Source: an uncultured bacterium | Lineage (GTDB): Bacteria; Bacteroidota; Bacteroidia; Bacteroidales; Marinifilaceae | Direction: 5' to 3' | DNA length: 12,920 bases | NCBI GenBank assembly: GCA_905215395.1 | Contig: CAJMQA010000069.1 | Coordinates: 1 to 12,920, forward strand | Shown: positions 1 through 7,054 of the stretch, one piece after another | Position numbering within the stretch: position 1 is the stretch's first letter | How the letters are laid out: the number at the start of each line of letters is the position of its first letter | Translations under genes and position numbers: made by a program | Notes under the pieces: generated by a model | The model's input: only the letters and a program-made list of their open reading frames with translations | Told to the model about the DNA's origin: nothing | The model's database searches: none

Positions 1-1
1 T

Positions 2-1099
2 TGGATACTGTCACTGCTGAACTCTCTGATTCAGGAAGTGACAGAAGCTTACGAGAGATATGAACCGACACGCGCCGGACGCGCGATTCAGGATTTTGTC
101 ATTGAAAACCTGTCGAATTGGTATGTCCGCTTGTCCCGGAAGAGATACTGGGGAGGAGAATATTCCCAGGACAAGATCTCGGCTTATCAGACTTTATATA
201 CCTGCCTTGAAACCATTGCAGTGTTAGCGGCCCCCATTGCTCCGTTCTATATGGAGCAAATATTTGGCGACCTGAATAAAGTGACCCGACGCCATTCCGG
301 CAGTGTCCATTTGGCTGATTTCCCGAAAGCTGACAAGACATTGATCGACAGCCAACTGGAAGAACGGATGGAACTGGCTCAACAAATTTCATCCATGGTA
401 TTGGGATTGAGACGGAAAGTCCAACTCCGTGTACGCCAACCGCTGAGTAAACTAATCATTCCGATACTGAACGAAGAGATGATCCCACAACTCGATGCTG
501 TAAAAAACATCATCCTGTCTGAGGTAAATGTAAAAGAAATTGAATACATTACCGATACAACCGGAGTACTGGTAAAGAAAATAAAACCCAATTTCAAAAC
601 TCTGGGACCGAAATACGGAAAATACATGAAGCAAATCTCTGCAGCAATCGCAGGAATGGAACAAAGTGATATTTTTGATTTCGAGAAGAACGGAGGATGT
701 GAGTTGAAAGTTGGTGCAGAAACTCTGGAACTGAGCCTTGAAGATGTGGAAATCCTTTCTGAAGACATTCCGGGTTGGCTGGTTGCTAACGAAGGACGCC
801 TGACAGTAGCCCTGGATATCAATGTGACCAAAGAACTGAAAGAAGAGGGTATTGCCCGGGAACTGATCAACCGGATTCAGAATCTCCGCAAAGAAAGTAA
901 TTTTGACGTAACGGATAAAATTACATTATGTATAGGCCGGCATCCGGAAATCAACGAAGCTGTTAAAAATTTTTCACAATATATAGCTAGCCAGGTATTG
1001 GCAGAAGATATTGCTTTGACTGAGCATAAAGATGCAAATGCAAAAGAGGTGGAAATCGATGAAATCCATACCTTTATCAGTATCGGGAAGATAAACTGA
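2..1099 (+). CDS. ileS: Isoleucyl-tRNA synthetase, C-terminal part (5' end outside window)
   Basis: This cytoplasmic enzyme charges tRNA-Ile with isoleucine. Only the last 365 residues are present; the catalytic Rossmann domain with HIGH and KMSKS lies upstream of the window. The reading frame is open from base 2 (WILSLLNSL...), so the GTG at 38 is an internal valine and not a start. Residues about 1-130 are the helical anticodon-binding domain, with NWYVRLSRKRYW at about 39-50 and LAAPIAPF at about 75-82. From about residue 240 the sequence (ALDINVTKELKEEGIAREL, then RIQNLRKES) matches the C-terminal domain of type II, eukaryote-like IleRS (DUF5915). The CxxC zinc-binding tail of E. coli-type IleRS is absent. 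The gene ends 79 bp before the dksA-like gene on the same strand, a common Bacteroidota arrangement. Identity is very secure; type II assignment is by motif. Confidence 0.97.
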   Translation, partial: WILSLLNSLIQEVTEAYERYEPTRAGRAIQDFVIENLSNWYVRLSRKRYWGGEYSQDKISAYQTLYTCLETIAVLAAPIAPFYMEQIFGDLNKVTRRHSGSVHLADFPKADKTLIDSQLEERMELAQQISSMVLGLRRKVQLRVRQPLSKLIIPILNEEMIPQLDAVKNIILSEVNVKEIEYITDTTGVLVKKIKPNFKTLGPKYGKYMKQISAAIAGMEQSDIFDFEKNGGCELKVGAETLELSLEDVEILSEDIPGWLVANEGRLTVALDINVTKELKEEGIARELINRIQNLRKESNFDVTDKITLCIGRHPEINEAVKNFSQYIASQVLAEDIALTEHKDANAKEVEIDEIHTFISIGKIN

Positions 1100-1178
1100 T
1101 ATTCCGGTCAAACAATATCGTTCTTCTTCACGTAGGAAGATTGGAATTTTTTATTAACTTAGACGAAAACTTACATCT

Positions 1179-1559
1179 ATGGCAGAAAAGACAAGATATT
1201 CAGATGAAGAGTTACAGGAATTCAAAGAATTGATTCTTGAGAAACTTGATAAAGCGAGAAAGGATTACGATCTTTTGAAAGCGGTTATTTCAGGAAGCGA
1301 TGGGAATGATATCGCTGACACTTCTCCTACGTTCAAAGTACTGGAAGAAGGAGCCTCTGTACTCTCAAAAGAAGAGGCAGGCCGTCTTGCCCAGAGACAA
1401 GCCAAGTTTATTGCTCATCTGGAAGCAGCATTAGTCAGAATTGAAAACAAAACATACGGGATTTGCCGGGTTACCGGAAAACTGATATCCAAAGAGAGAT
1501 TACGTGCAGTACCCCACGCAACCCTTAGTATTGAAGCTAAAGAAGGACAAGAATCTTAA
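1179..1559 (+). CDS. TraR/DksA-family regulator with degenerate zinc finger
   Basis: This 126-residue protein belongs to the DksA family, which binds the RNA polymerase secondary channel and, with ppGpp in proteobacteria, adjusts transcription to nutrient state. Residues 8-90 form the helical hairpin. Its tip carries D44-I-A-D47-T-S, matching the DxxDxA tip motif of E. coli DksA (D71, D74). The C-terminal finger keeps the exact spacing of the C4 zinc site, but the four ligand positions are C96, T99, S117 and A120, so only one cysteine survives and zinc is unlikely to bind. This resembles Pseudomonas aeruginosa DksA2, which also has Thr and Ala at ligands two and four. It is shorter than E. 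coli DksA (151 aa), lacking the N-terminal extension. It lies between ileS and lspA. Its stop codon sits inside a 32-bp palindrome. The regulatory role is inferred from the family. Confidence 0.93.
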   Translation: MAEKTRYSDEELQEFKELILEKLDKARKDYDLLKAVISGSDGNDIADTSPTFKVLEEGASVLSKEEAGRLAQRQAKFIAHLEAALVRIENKTYGICRVTGKLISKERLRAVPHATLSIEAKEGQES

Positions 1560-1581
1560 TCGCTGCAGCGATTAAGATTCT
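1550..1581. repeat. 32-bp perfect palindrome over the dksA-like stop codon
   Basis: The 32 bases are an exact inverted repeat of two 16-base arms centred on CTGCAG (1563-1568), with left arm AGAATCTTAATCGCTG. Symmetry breaks at 1549/1582. In RNA it would give a stem of about 14 bp with a UGCA loop. The left arm codes for the final Glu-Ser and holds the stop TAA; the right arm ends 27 bp before the lspA ATG. No run of T follows at once: the next T-rich stretch is 1596-1603, so it is not a standard intrinsic terminator. It may be a weak terminator, a mRNA-stabilising or processing hairpin between the two genes, or a binding site for a dimeric protein. The symmetry is seen directly; the function is open. 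Confidence 0.8.
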
Positions 1582-1608
1582 CTTATACGTAATTCTTATT
1601 TTTATTCT

Positions 1609-2220
1609 ATGAGTGTGCGAAATAAACTGGCAATTTTCATTGTCGCCCTTTTAGTTCTGGATCAGGCCGTAAAAATATGGATCAAGACCCATATGATGAT
1701 CGGAGAAGAGTTCAGTGTTTTCGGAAACTGGTTTAAGATTCTGTTTATCGAAAATAACGGAATGGCTTTTGGTATGGAACTGGGAGACGGAAAATTCGGC
1801 AAAACCATTCTGAGCTTATTTCGTATTGTCGCTGTTGCCGGAATCGGTTGGTATATTCTGAAACTGGTAAAGGAAAAAGCTCCTCTGGGAGTTCTTTTTT
1901 CATTTGCCCTGATTTTTTGCGGAGCAATCGGAAATATTTTCGACAGTCTGTTTTATGGGATGATATTCAGCGACAGCCACTACCAGATTGCCACTCTGTT
2001 TCCTGCTGAAGGAGGTTATTCCTCTTTCCTGCATGGTAAAGTTGTGGATATGTTGTATTTCCCTTTGGTTGAAGGCACACTGCCCAAATGGCTTCCTTTC
2101 TGGGGTGGTCAGGATTTTATTTTTTTCCGACCTGTATTTAATCTGGCAGATTCATACATCACTATCGGAGTTCTTCTGCTCATTCTTTTTTACCGCAAAT
2201 TTTTTTCCGATAAAAAATAA
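1609..2220 (+). CDS. lspA: Lipoprotein signal peptidase (signal peptidase II)
   Basis: This inner-membrane aspartyl protease removes the signal peptide from prolipoproteins after Lgt has added diacylglycerol to the lipobox cysteine. The 203 residues show the family blocks in order: D18 near the start of the first membrane segment (5-22), ENNGMAFG at 48-55, GAIGNIFD at 105-112, VVD at 146-148 and FNLAD at 177-181. D148 and D181 align with the structurally defined catalytic pair (VxDF and FNxAD). Other membrane segments lie at about 66-85, 93-112 and 183-197. It is about 40 residues longer than the usual 160 because of insertions at about 118-143 and 150-172, and the usual GNxxDR reads GNIFDS. 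Both traits fit Bacteroidota LspA as I know it. There is no clear ribosome-binding site before ATG 1609. It probably shares a transcript with the upstream dksA-like gene. Confidence 0.96.
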   Translation: MSVRNKLAIFIVALLVLDQAVKIWIKTHMMIGEEFSVFGNWFKILFIENNGMAFGMELGDGKFGKTILSLFRIVAVAGIGWYILKLVKEKAPLGVLFSFALIFCGAIGNIFDSLFYGMIFSDSHYQIATLFPAEGGYSSFLHGKVVDMLYFPLVEGTLPKWLPFWGGQDFIFFRPVFNLADSYITIGVLLLILFYRKFFSDKK

Positions 2221-2257
2221 TCTGTTCAGGGACTCCAGGGCATAAAATTTACCTTTT

Positions 2258-2289
2258 ACTTTTTACTTTTTACTTTTTACTTTTTTTTT
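2258..2289 (+). repeat. 7-bp tandem repeat ACTTTTT
   Basis: Three exact copies of ACTTTTT lie at 2258-2278, followed by AC and nine T at 2279-2289, with one degenerate copy (ACCTTTT) just before at 2251-2257. Both the 7-bp unit and the T9 run are prone to replication slippage. The tract is in the 137-bp gap between lspA and topA and fills the region where the -33 element of the topA promoter should be. Confidence 0.85.
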
Positions 2290-2319
2290 CGTAGGTTTGC
2301 AGCTTGATTTTTATTTTTG
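2268..2319 (+). promoter_or_regulatory. Candidate Bacteroides-type promoter(s) for topA
   Basis: Two exact matches to the Bacteroides -7 element TAnnTTTG lie upstream of topA: TAGGTTTG at 2292-2299 and TATTTTTG at 2312-2319. Twenty bases upstream of each are weak -33 matches, TTTT at 2268-2271 and TTCG at 2288-2291. Either would give a leader of about 30-55 bases before ATG 2358. The -33 region is formed by the tandem ACTTTTT tract. T-rich sequence makes chance matches likely, so which one is used is uncertain. Confidence 0.45.
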
Positions 2320-2357
2320 AATTTGGCATGTTACATGTCTGCTATTTTGAATGAAGT

Positions 2358-4682
2358 ATGATTGAGAATCTGGTGATAGTAGAGTCCCCTGCGAAAGCTA
2401 AAACTATTGAAAAATTTCTAGGTAGTGGTTATACTGTAAAATCAAGTTTCGGACACATTCGCGACCTGGAAAAAAAAGACCTTGGAGTTGACATAGAACA
2501 TAATTTTCAGCCGAAATACGAAATATCCTCCGATAAAAAAGCGATCGTCAATGAACTGAAGGCACTGGCTAAAGAAGCAAAGACAGTATGGCTGGCTTCC
2601 GATGAAGACCGCGAAGGAGAAGCCATTGCCTGGCATCTGTTTGAAGTGCTGAAATTAAAGCCGGAAAATACAAAACGTATTGTCTTTCATGAGATCACCA
2701 AAGATGCCATTCTGCACGCAATACAAAACCCCAGAGATATCGACAAGAATCTGGTAGATGCCCAACAAGCCAGACGGGTATTGGACCGGCTGGTCGGCTT
2801 CGAAGTGTCCCCGGTGCTTTGGAAAAAGGTTAAACCTTCGCTTTCTGCAGGACGTGTACAATCGGTTGCCGTGAAACTTATAGTCGAGCGGGAACGGGAA
2901 ATCAATGCTTTTAAAGAACAACCCTATTACCGTATTGTCGGAAATTTTGAAACGGATAGCCAAGCTTCTTTAAAAGCCGAGGTTCAGGAACGTTTTTCAG
3001 ACAAAACGACAACTTTATCATACCTCGAAGCTTGCAAGGATGCTGTTTTTACTGTAAAGAGCGTGGAAACAAAACCTACTTCCAGAAAACCAGCCCCTCC
3101 TTTCACGACTTCCACATTACAACAGGAAGCCTCCCGGAAACTCGGTTTTTCCGTATCACAAACCATGTCGGTTGCTCAAAAATTATATGAACACGGATAC
3201 ATCACTTACATGAGAACAGACTCTGTGAATTTATCCGACCTGGCTATTCGCACAGCTAAGGCAGTGATCTGTGAAACCTTGGGAGAGAAATACTCCAAAC
3301 CCCGGAATTTTGCAACAAAAACAAAAGGAGCTCAGGAAGCCCATGAAGCTATCCGTCCGACCTATATGAACAAACCAGAGGTTGACGGAGACAGGAATGA
3401 GCAACAACTATACGATCTGATCTATAAAAGGACTCTGGCCTCTCAGATGGCCGAGGCCGAATTAGAAAGAACAAATATTATCATCGGTCTATCCAATCAT
3501 GCCACACCTTTTACGGCCACCGGTGAAGTAATCATCTTCGACGGTTTCCTGAAAGTATATATGGAATCGCACGATGACGAACCGGATGATGAACATGCAG
3601 ACTTATTACCGGCAATCAACAAAGGGGATCAGCTGAAACGGAAACTTATCACCGCAACAGAGCAATATACCCAGCATCCTCCCCGCTACACCGAAGCCAG
3701 TCTGGTAAAAAAGATGGAAGCACTGGGAATCGGACGTCCTTCCACCTATGCACCCACTATTACCACCATACAAAACCGGGGATACATTATTAGAGAATCC
3801 CGGGAAGGAACAGAACGCAATACCGAACAGCTGGAATTGAAAGATTCCGATATTAAAACAAAGACTTTTAAGAAAATATTCGGGGCAGAAAAGAAAAAAC
3901 TTTTCCCATCGGATATGGGAATGGTAGTAACAGATTTCCTTTCAGAGCATTTCAAAAACATCATGGATTATAATTTCACTGCAGAAGCAGAGGAATCCCT
4001 GGATCATATTGCAGAAGGCTCTGTTGAATGGCAAAAAATGATTGGGGAATTTTACAATCCTTTTCATGAAACTGTCGAATCTACATTGAAAAATTCTGAA
4101 CGGAACAGTGGACAACGCATTCTGGGTTCCGACCCCGTAAGCGGAGAAACTGTCAGCGTCAGAATTGGCCGGTTTGGCCCTATGGCACAAATCGGAGAGG
4201 GCGAAAATGTACGTTATGCCGGTTTGTTGAAAGGGCAGCTGATGGAAACTATTACTCTGGAAGAAGCTCTCGGACTCTTTAAATTTCCGCGCAAAATCGG
4301 ACAATATGAGGACAAAGAAGTTACCATTGGCATCGGACGTTTTGGCCCCTATATCAAACACAATAACACTTTTGTATCCCTGAAAAAAGGAATAGACGAT
4401 CCAGGTACCATCAATCTGGAGACTGCCATTCAGAGGATAGAAGAGAAAAGGGAAAATGACAGAAACAAACTGATCAAAATTTTTGATAACGGTATTCAGA
4501 TACTGAACGGCCGTTTCGGGCCTTATATTTCATACGATAAAGCCAACTACAAAATACCCAAGACTTTGAAGGCAGAGGAACTTACGCTGGAAAAATGTAT
4601 GGAATTGATTGAAAAAGAAGGAAGTAAAAAGAAAACGAGAACAAAAAAAACAAGTACGAAAACGAAAACGAAGAAAAACTGA
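2358..4682 (+). CDS. topA: DNA topoisomerase I (type IA)
   Basis: This cytoplasmic enzyme relaxes negative supercoils by cutting one strand, forming a 5'-phosphotyrosine link, and passing the other strand. The 774 residues carry the Toprim domain at about 3-115 with VESPAKAKTI (E9) and the acidic motif SDEDREGEAIAW (D82, D84, E86). The core domains include SAGRVQS at 163-169 and the active-site segment YITYMRTDS at 281-289, where Y284 corresponds to E. coli Y319. AHEAIRPT at 328-335 and GIGRPSTYAPTI at 457-468 are further family blocks. In place of cysteine zinc ribbons the C-terminus has three topoisomerase C-terminal repeats around GRFGP at 604, 660 and 718, then a Lys/Thr-rich tail from 755 that could bind DNA. 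E. coli TopA is 865 aa. ATG 2358 puts VIVESPAKAK at the normal distance from the N-terminus. It appears to be transcribed from its own promoter. Confidence 0.98.
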   Translation: MIENLVIVESPAKAKTIEKFLGSGYTVKSSFGHIRDLEKKDLGVDIEHNFQPKYEISSDKKAIVNELKALAKEAKTVWLASDEDREGEAIAWHLFEVLKLKPENTKRIVFHEITKDAILHAIQNPRDIDKNLVDAQQARRVLDRLVGFEVSPVLWKKVKPSLSAGRVQSVAVKLIVEREREINAFKEQPYYRIVGNFETDSQASLKAEVQERFSDKTTTLSYLEACKDAVFTVKSVETKPTSRKPAPPFTTSTLQQEASRKLGFSVSQTMSVAQKLYEHGYITYMRTDSVNLSDLAIRTAKAVICETLGEKYSKPRNFATKTKGAQEAHEAIRPTYMNKPEVDGDRNEQQLYDLIYKRTLASQMAEAELERTNIIIGLSNHATPFTATGEVIIFDGFLKVYMESHDDEPDDEHADLLPAINKGDQLKRKLITATEQYTQHPPRYTEASLVKKMEALGIGRPSTYAPTITTIQNRGYIIRESREGTERNTEQLELKDSDIKTKTFKKIFGAEKKKLFPSDMGMVVTDFLSEHFKNIMDYNFTAEAEESLDHIAEGSVEWQKMIGEFYNPFHETVESTLKNSERNSGQRILGSDPVSGETVSVRIGRFGPMAQIGEGENVRYAGLLKGQLMETITLEEALGLFKFPRKIGQYEDKEVTIGIGRFGPYIKHNNTFVSLKKGIDDPGTINLETAIQRIEEKRENDRNKLIKIFDNGIQILNGRFGPYISYDKANYKIPKTLKAEELTLEKCMELIEKEGSKKKTRTKKTSTKTKTKKN

Positions 4683-4733
4683 ATATTTGACCCGGTAAAC
4701 GAAAGAGGTTTATGTGAATAAACAAATAAATAA

Positions 4734-4765
4734 TTTGCACAACATCACAGTTTTATCTATCTTCG
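4734..4765 (+). promoter_or_regulatory. Bacteroides-type promoter of the ppiD-like gene
   Basis: A TTTG box at 4734-4737 is followed after 20 bases by TATCTTCG at 4758-4765, which matches TAnnTTTG at all but one position. The spacing is ideal for the primary sigma factor of Bacteroides. The start of transcription would be near 4770-4775, giving an A/T-rich leader of about 45 bases before ATG 4818, with TTAAATTTTTAATATAA just before the start codon, as is common in this phylum, which does not rely on Shine-Dalgarno pairing. Confidence 0.7.
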
Positions 4766-4817
4766 TACCCTTGAAAAAATAGTGCAGGTTATAAAAAACA
4801 TTAAATTTTTAATATAA

Positions 4818-6944
4818 ATGGCAACATTACAAACAATCAGAAATCGTGGCGGACTACTTGTTAGTATTGTGATCGGTCTGGCCCTAGTAGCATTCATCGT
4901 TGGAGATGCGTTATCCTCTGGTTCAAGAATACTCAACGGTTCCAGAAACCAGGTAGGAGAAATTGCCGGAGAAGGTATTTCTATCATAGATTTCCAGAAT
5001 CGTGTCGCAAAGAACGAGGAAATGATAAAAATGATGAATGGTATCAGTAACCTGAATGAGGAACAGCAGACCATGCTGAGAGAAAATACATGGCAGCAGA
5101 TTGTCATGGAAAAGCTGATGCAAGAGGAATATGATGAAACAGGTATTGATGTCAGTGGGGATGAGTTGTATGATATATTGCTGGGGGAAAATATGAGCCC
5201 GGCAGTACGTCAGCTTTTTGCAGATCCGAACACCGGGGCTGTGGACATTGACAATGCCAGAAATATCATTAAAAGTCTGATTGATGCTCCTGCCAACACT
5301 CCGCAAAAAGCTTACTGGTTAAATATGGAAGAAGAGATTGCCTCTTCCCGGAAAATGTCAAAGTTCAATGCTCTATTGGCGAAATCATTATATGTAACAG
5401 ATGTGCAGGCACAGGAAAATGTCGAAAACAATGCCTCCAAATCAGACATCAGCTACATTGTAAAAAATTATTCTACCATTGATGATGCTTCTGTAAATGT
5501 GACAGAAAGTGAAATCAAGGAATATTATAACAACCACCAGAAAAAATTCGAACAACCGGAATCCAGAAAAATTGTATATGTCAATTATGATATAGAACCT
5601 TCCGGAGAAGATTATACAGAAACGGAAAAAGCCGTAGCTGAACTGGTTCAGGAATTTGGAGAAACAAACGATCCGATTGACTTTGCAAATCTGTCTTCAG
5701 ACAAAAAAGCCGATCATAGTTTTCTGAAAAAAGATGAAATTACCAACGATAGTCTGGCCGATTTCTTATTCAGTCAGAAATCAGGTGTATTTGGTCCGTA
5801 TCTGGAAAACAATGCCTATAAAATCTCCAGAGTTGCTGCAGTTAAAATGTTACCTGATTCAGTCAGAGCCCGCCACATCCTGATTGCTCCTCAGAATAAC
5901 GATTACATGCATGCAAAAGCTATTGCAGATAGTCTGGCCAATATGCTGAAAAAGGGTGCTAATTTTGAAGAATTGGCAAAAGCAAATTCCAGTGATCAAA
6001 ATTCTGCTGTAAACGGAGGAGATTTGGGATGGTTCAACCAGAAAACAATGGTTCAGCCTTTCAGCGACACCGTATTCTTTTCTAAGAAAAATGATATAAA
6101 AGTAGTACTGACTCAATTCGGTGCCCATGTTGTTCAAGTAACTGATATGGCCAAACCGGTAGAGAAAATACAGATTGCAACAGTAGAAAAAGAGGTCTTA
6201 CCCTCAGCCAAAACTAACAACAAGATTTACAATGATGCCCGTACTTTCGCTATGAATGTTAACAATCTGGATGATTTTAACAAGAAAGTGGAAGAAACAG
6301 GACAGACAAAACGCATTGCAACTATCAGTAAAAACGATAGAAGTATCGCAGGTATGGAAAATGTACGGGAGATGATCCGACAGATTTACATGTCTGCAGA
6401 ACCGGGAGAAACTGTGAAAACAACAGATGGTTCCATCATCTTCGAAAACGGAAATAAATTTACCATTGCTGTTTTGACAGATATCAATGAAGAAGGAGTA
6501 GCACCGCTCGCAAATGTTGCCTCCAACATAAAACAAATCCTGATGCAGAAAAAGAAAGCAGATATTCTGAAGAAAGAGCTGGAAGCAGCGAAGAGCGGCA
6601 GTGAAAGTTTACTCTCTATCGCTCAAAAAGCCGGTCTGGAAGTTCAGGAAGCCAATGAAATAACCTTCAACTCTTTCCAGATTCCGGGAGCAGGCATCGA
6701 ACCTAAAGTAATTGCAGCTTCATCTCTGATAGAACAAGGCAAAATTTCTGAACCGATTGCCGGTAATCAGGGAGTATACATCATCCTGGTTAACAACCGT
6801 ACCACAGAAGAGGTAAATCCGGATATGACCGAACAAACGAAACAGGCTCTGGAACAGACTAATATGTATCGTACCAATTATCAGGCCATACAAGCCATTT
6901 TGAAAAACGGAAATGTAGTAGATCAAAGATATAAATTTTACTAA
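4818..6944 (+). CDS. ppiD: PpiD-like periplasmic peptidyl-prolyl isomerase, membrane anchored
   Basis: This is a folding factor for proteins leaving the Sec translocon, anchored in the inner membrane with its body in the periplasm. A short N-terminus (IRNRGG) precedes a single membrane segment at about 12-30. A SurA/PpiD-type N-terminal chaperone region follows (about 45-240), with ISIIDFQNRV at 54-63. A parvulin (PpiC) domain spans about 347-445, with RARHILI at 350-356, GGDLGWF at 400-406, MVQPF at 411-415 and FGAHVVQV at 434-441; these keep most of the active-site positions. Residues about 520-660 look like a second, degenerate parvulin unit. The 708 residues exceed E. coli PpiD (623), as is usual in Bacteroidota. 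No signal peptidase cleavage site is evident after the segment, so it should stay anchored. It has its own promoter and terminator, so it is probably monocistronic. Assignment as PpiD rather than another SurA-like protein rests on the uncleaved anchor and domain order. Confidence 0.9.
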   Translation: MATLQTIRNRGGLLVSIVIGLALVAFIVGDALSSGSRILNGSRNQVGEIAGEGISIIDFQNRVAKNEEMIKMMNGISNLNEEQQTMLRENTWQQIVMEKLMQEEYDETGIDVSGDELYDILLGENMSPAVRQLFADPNTGAVDIDNARNIIKSLIDAPANTPQKAYWLNMEEEIASSRKMSKFNALLAKSLYVTDVQAQENVENNASKSDISYIVKNYSTIDDASVNVTESEIKEYYNNHQKKFEQPESRKIVYVNYDIEPSGEDYTETEKAVAELVQEFGETNDPIDFANLSSDKKADHSFLKKDEITNDSLADFLFSQKSGVFGPYLENNAYKISRVAAVKMLPDSVRARHILIAPQNNDYMHAKAIADSLANMLKKGANFEELAKANSSDQNSAVNGGDLGWFNQKTMVQPFSDTVFFSKKNDIKVVLTQFGAHVVQVTDMAKPVEKIQIATVEKEVLPSAKTNNKIYNDARTFAMNVNNLDDFNKKVEETGQTKRIATISKNDRSIAGMENVREMIRQIYMSAEPGETVKTTDGSIIFENGNKFTIAVLTDINEEGVAPLANVASNIKQILMQKKKADILKKELEAAKSGSESLLSIAQKAGLEVQEANEITFNSFQIPGAGIEPKVIAASSLIEQGKISEPIAGNQGVYIILVNNRTTEEVNPDMTEQTKQALEQTNMYRTNYQAIQAILKNGNVVDQRYKFY

Positions 6945-6968
6945 TTAACTAATATACAAGCTTTTAAT

Positions 6969-7002
6969 AGAAGGAGTCTTTGAAGTACTCCTTCTGTTTT
7001 TT
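6969..7002 (+). terminator. Intrinsic terminator after the ppiD-like gene
   Basis: AGAAGGAGT (6969-6977) pairs perfectly with ACTCCTTCT (6987-6995) around a 9-base loop, and GTTTTTT follows (6996-7002). It starts 25 bases after the stop codon. On the minus strand no T run follows the stem, so it does not serve the converging GT4 gene. Confidence 0.92.
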
Positions 7003-7054
7003 AGATAGTGTACCGTTACGTACCATCAATACGTCAAATTATTTTAAGAATATA

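Noticed and set aside
38..40. GTG as the start of the first gene
   Set aside because: The frame is open to base 2 and the upstream residues (WILSLLNSLIQE) are standard IleRS sequence, so this is an internal valine.
379..870. Long minus-strand ORF inside ileS
   Set aside because: Its translation is low-complexity and Ser-rich with no recognisable family; it is an antisense shadow of a conserved gene. The same holds for the other ORFs opposite topA, the ppiD-like gene and the GT genes.
1125..1140. Small hairpin TCTTC/GAAGA between ileS and the dksA-like gene
   Set aside because: Only five A/T-rich-flanked pairs and no immediate T tract; too weak to call a terminator.
1155..1162. TAACTTAG as a promoter box for the dksA-like gene
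   Set aside because: It matches TAnnTTTG at seven of eight positions but has no -33 box at the right distance (1131-1135 is CGTAG).
2351..2365. Tiny ORF (ATG AAG TAT GAT TGA) overlapping the topA start
   Set aside because: Four codons can arise by chance and nothing else supports a regulatory upstream ORF.
7018..7034. ACGTA/TACGT inverted repeat between the ppiD-like and GT4 genes
   Set aside because: Five-base arms and no T tract on the minus strand; not a convincing terminator for the GT4 gene.
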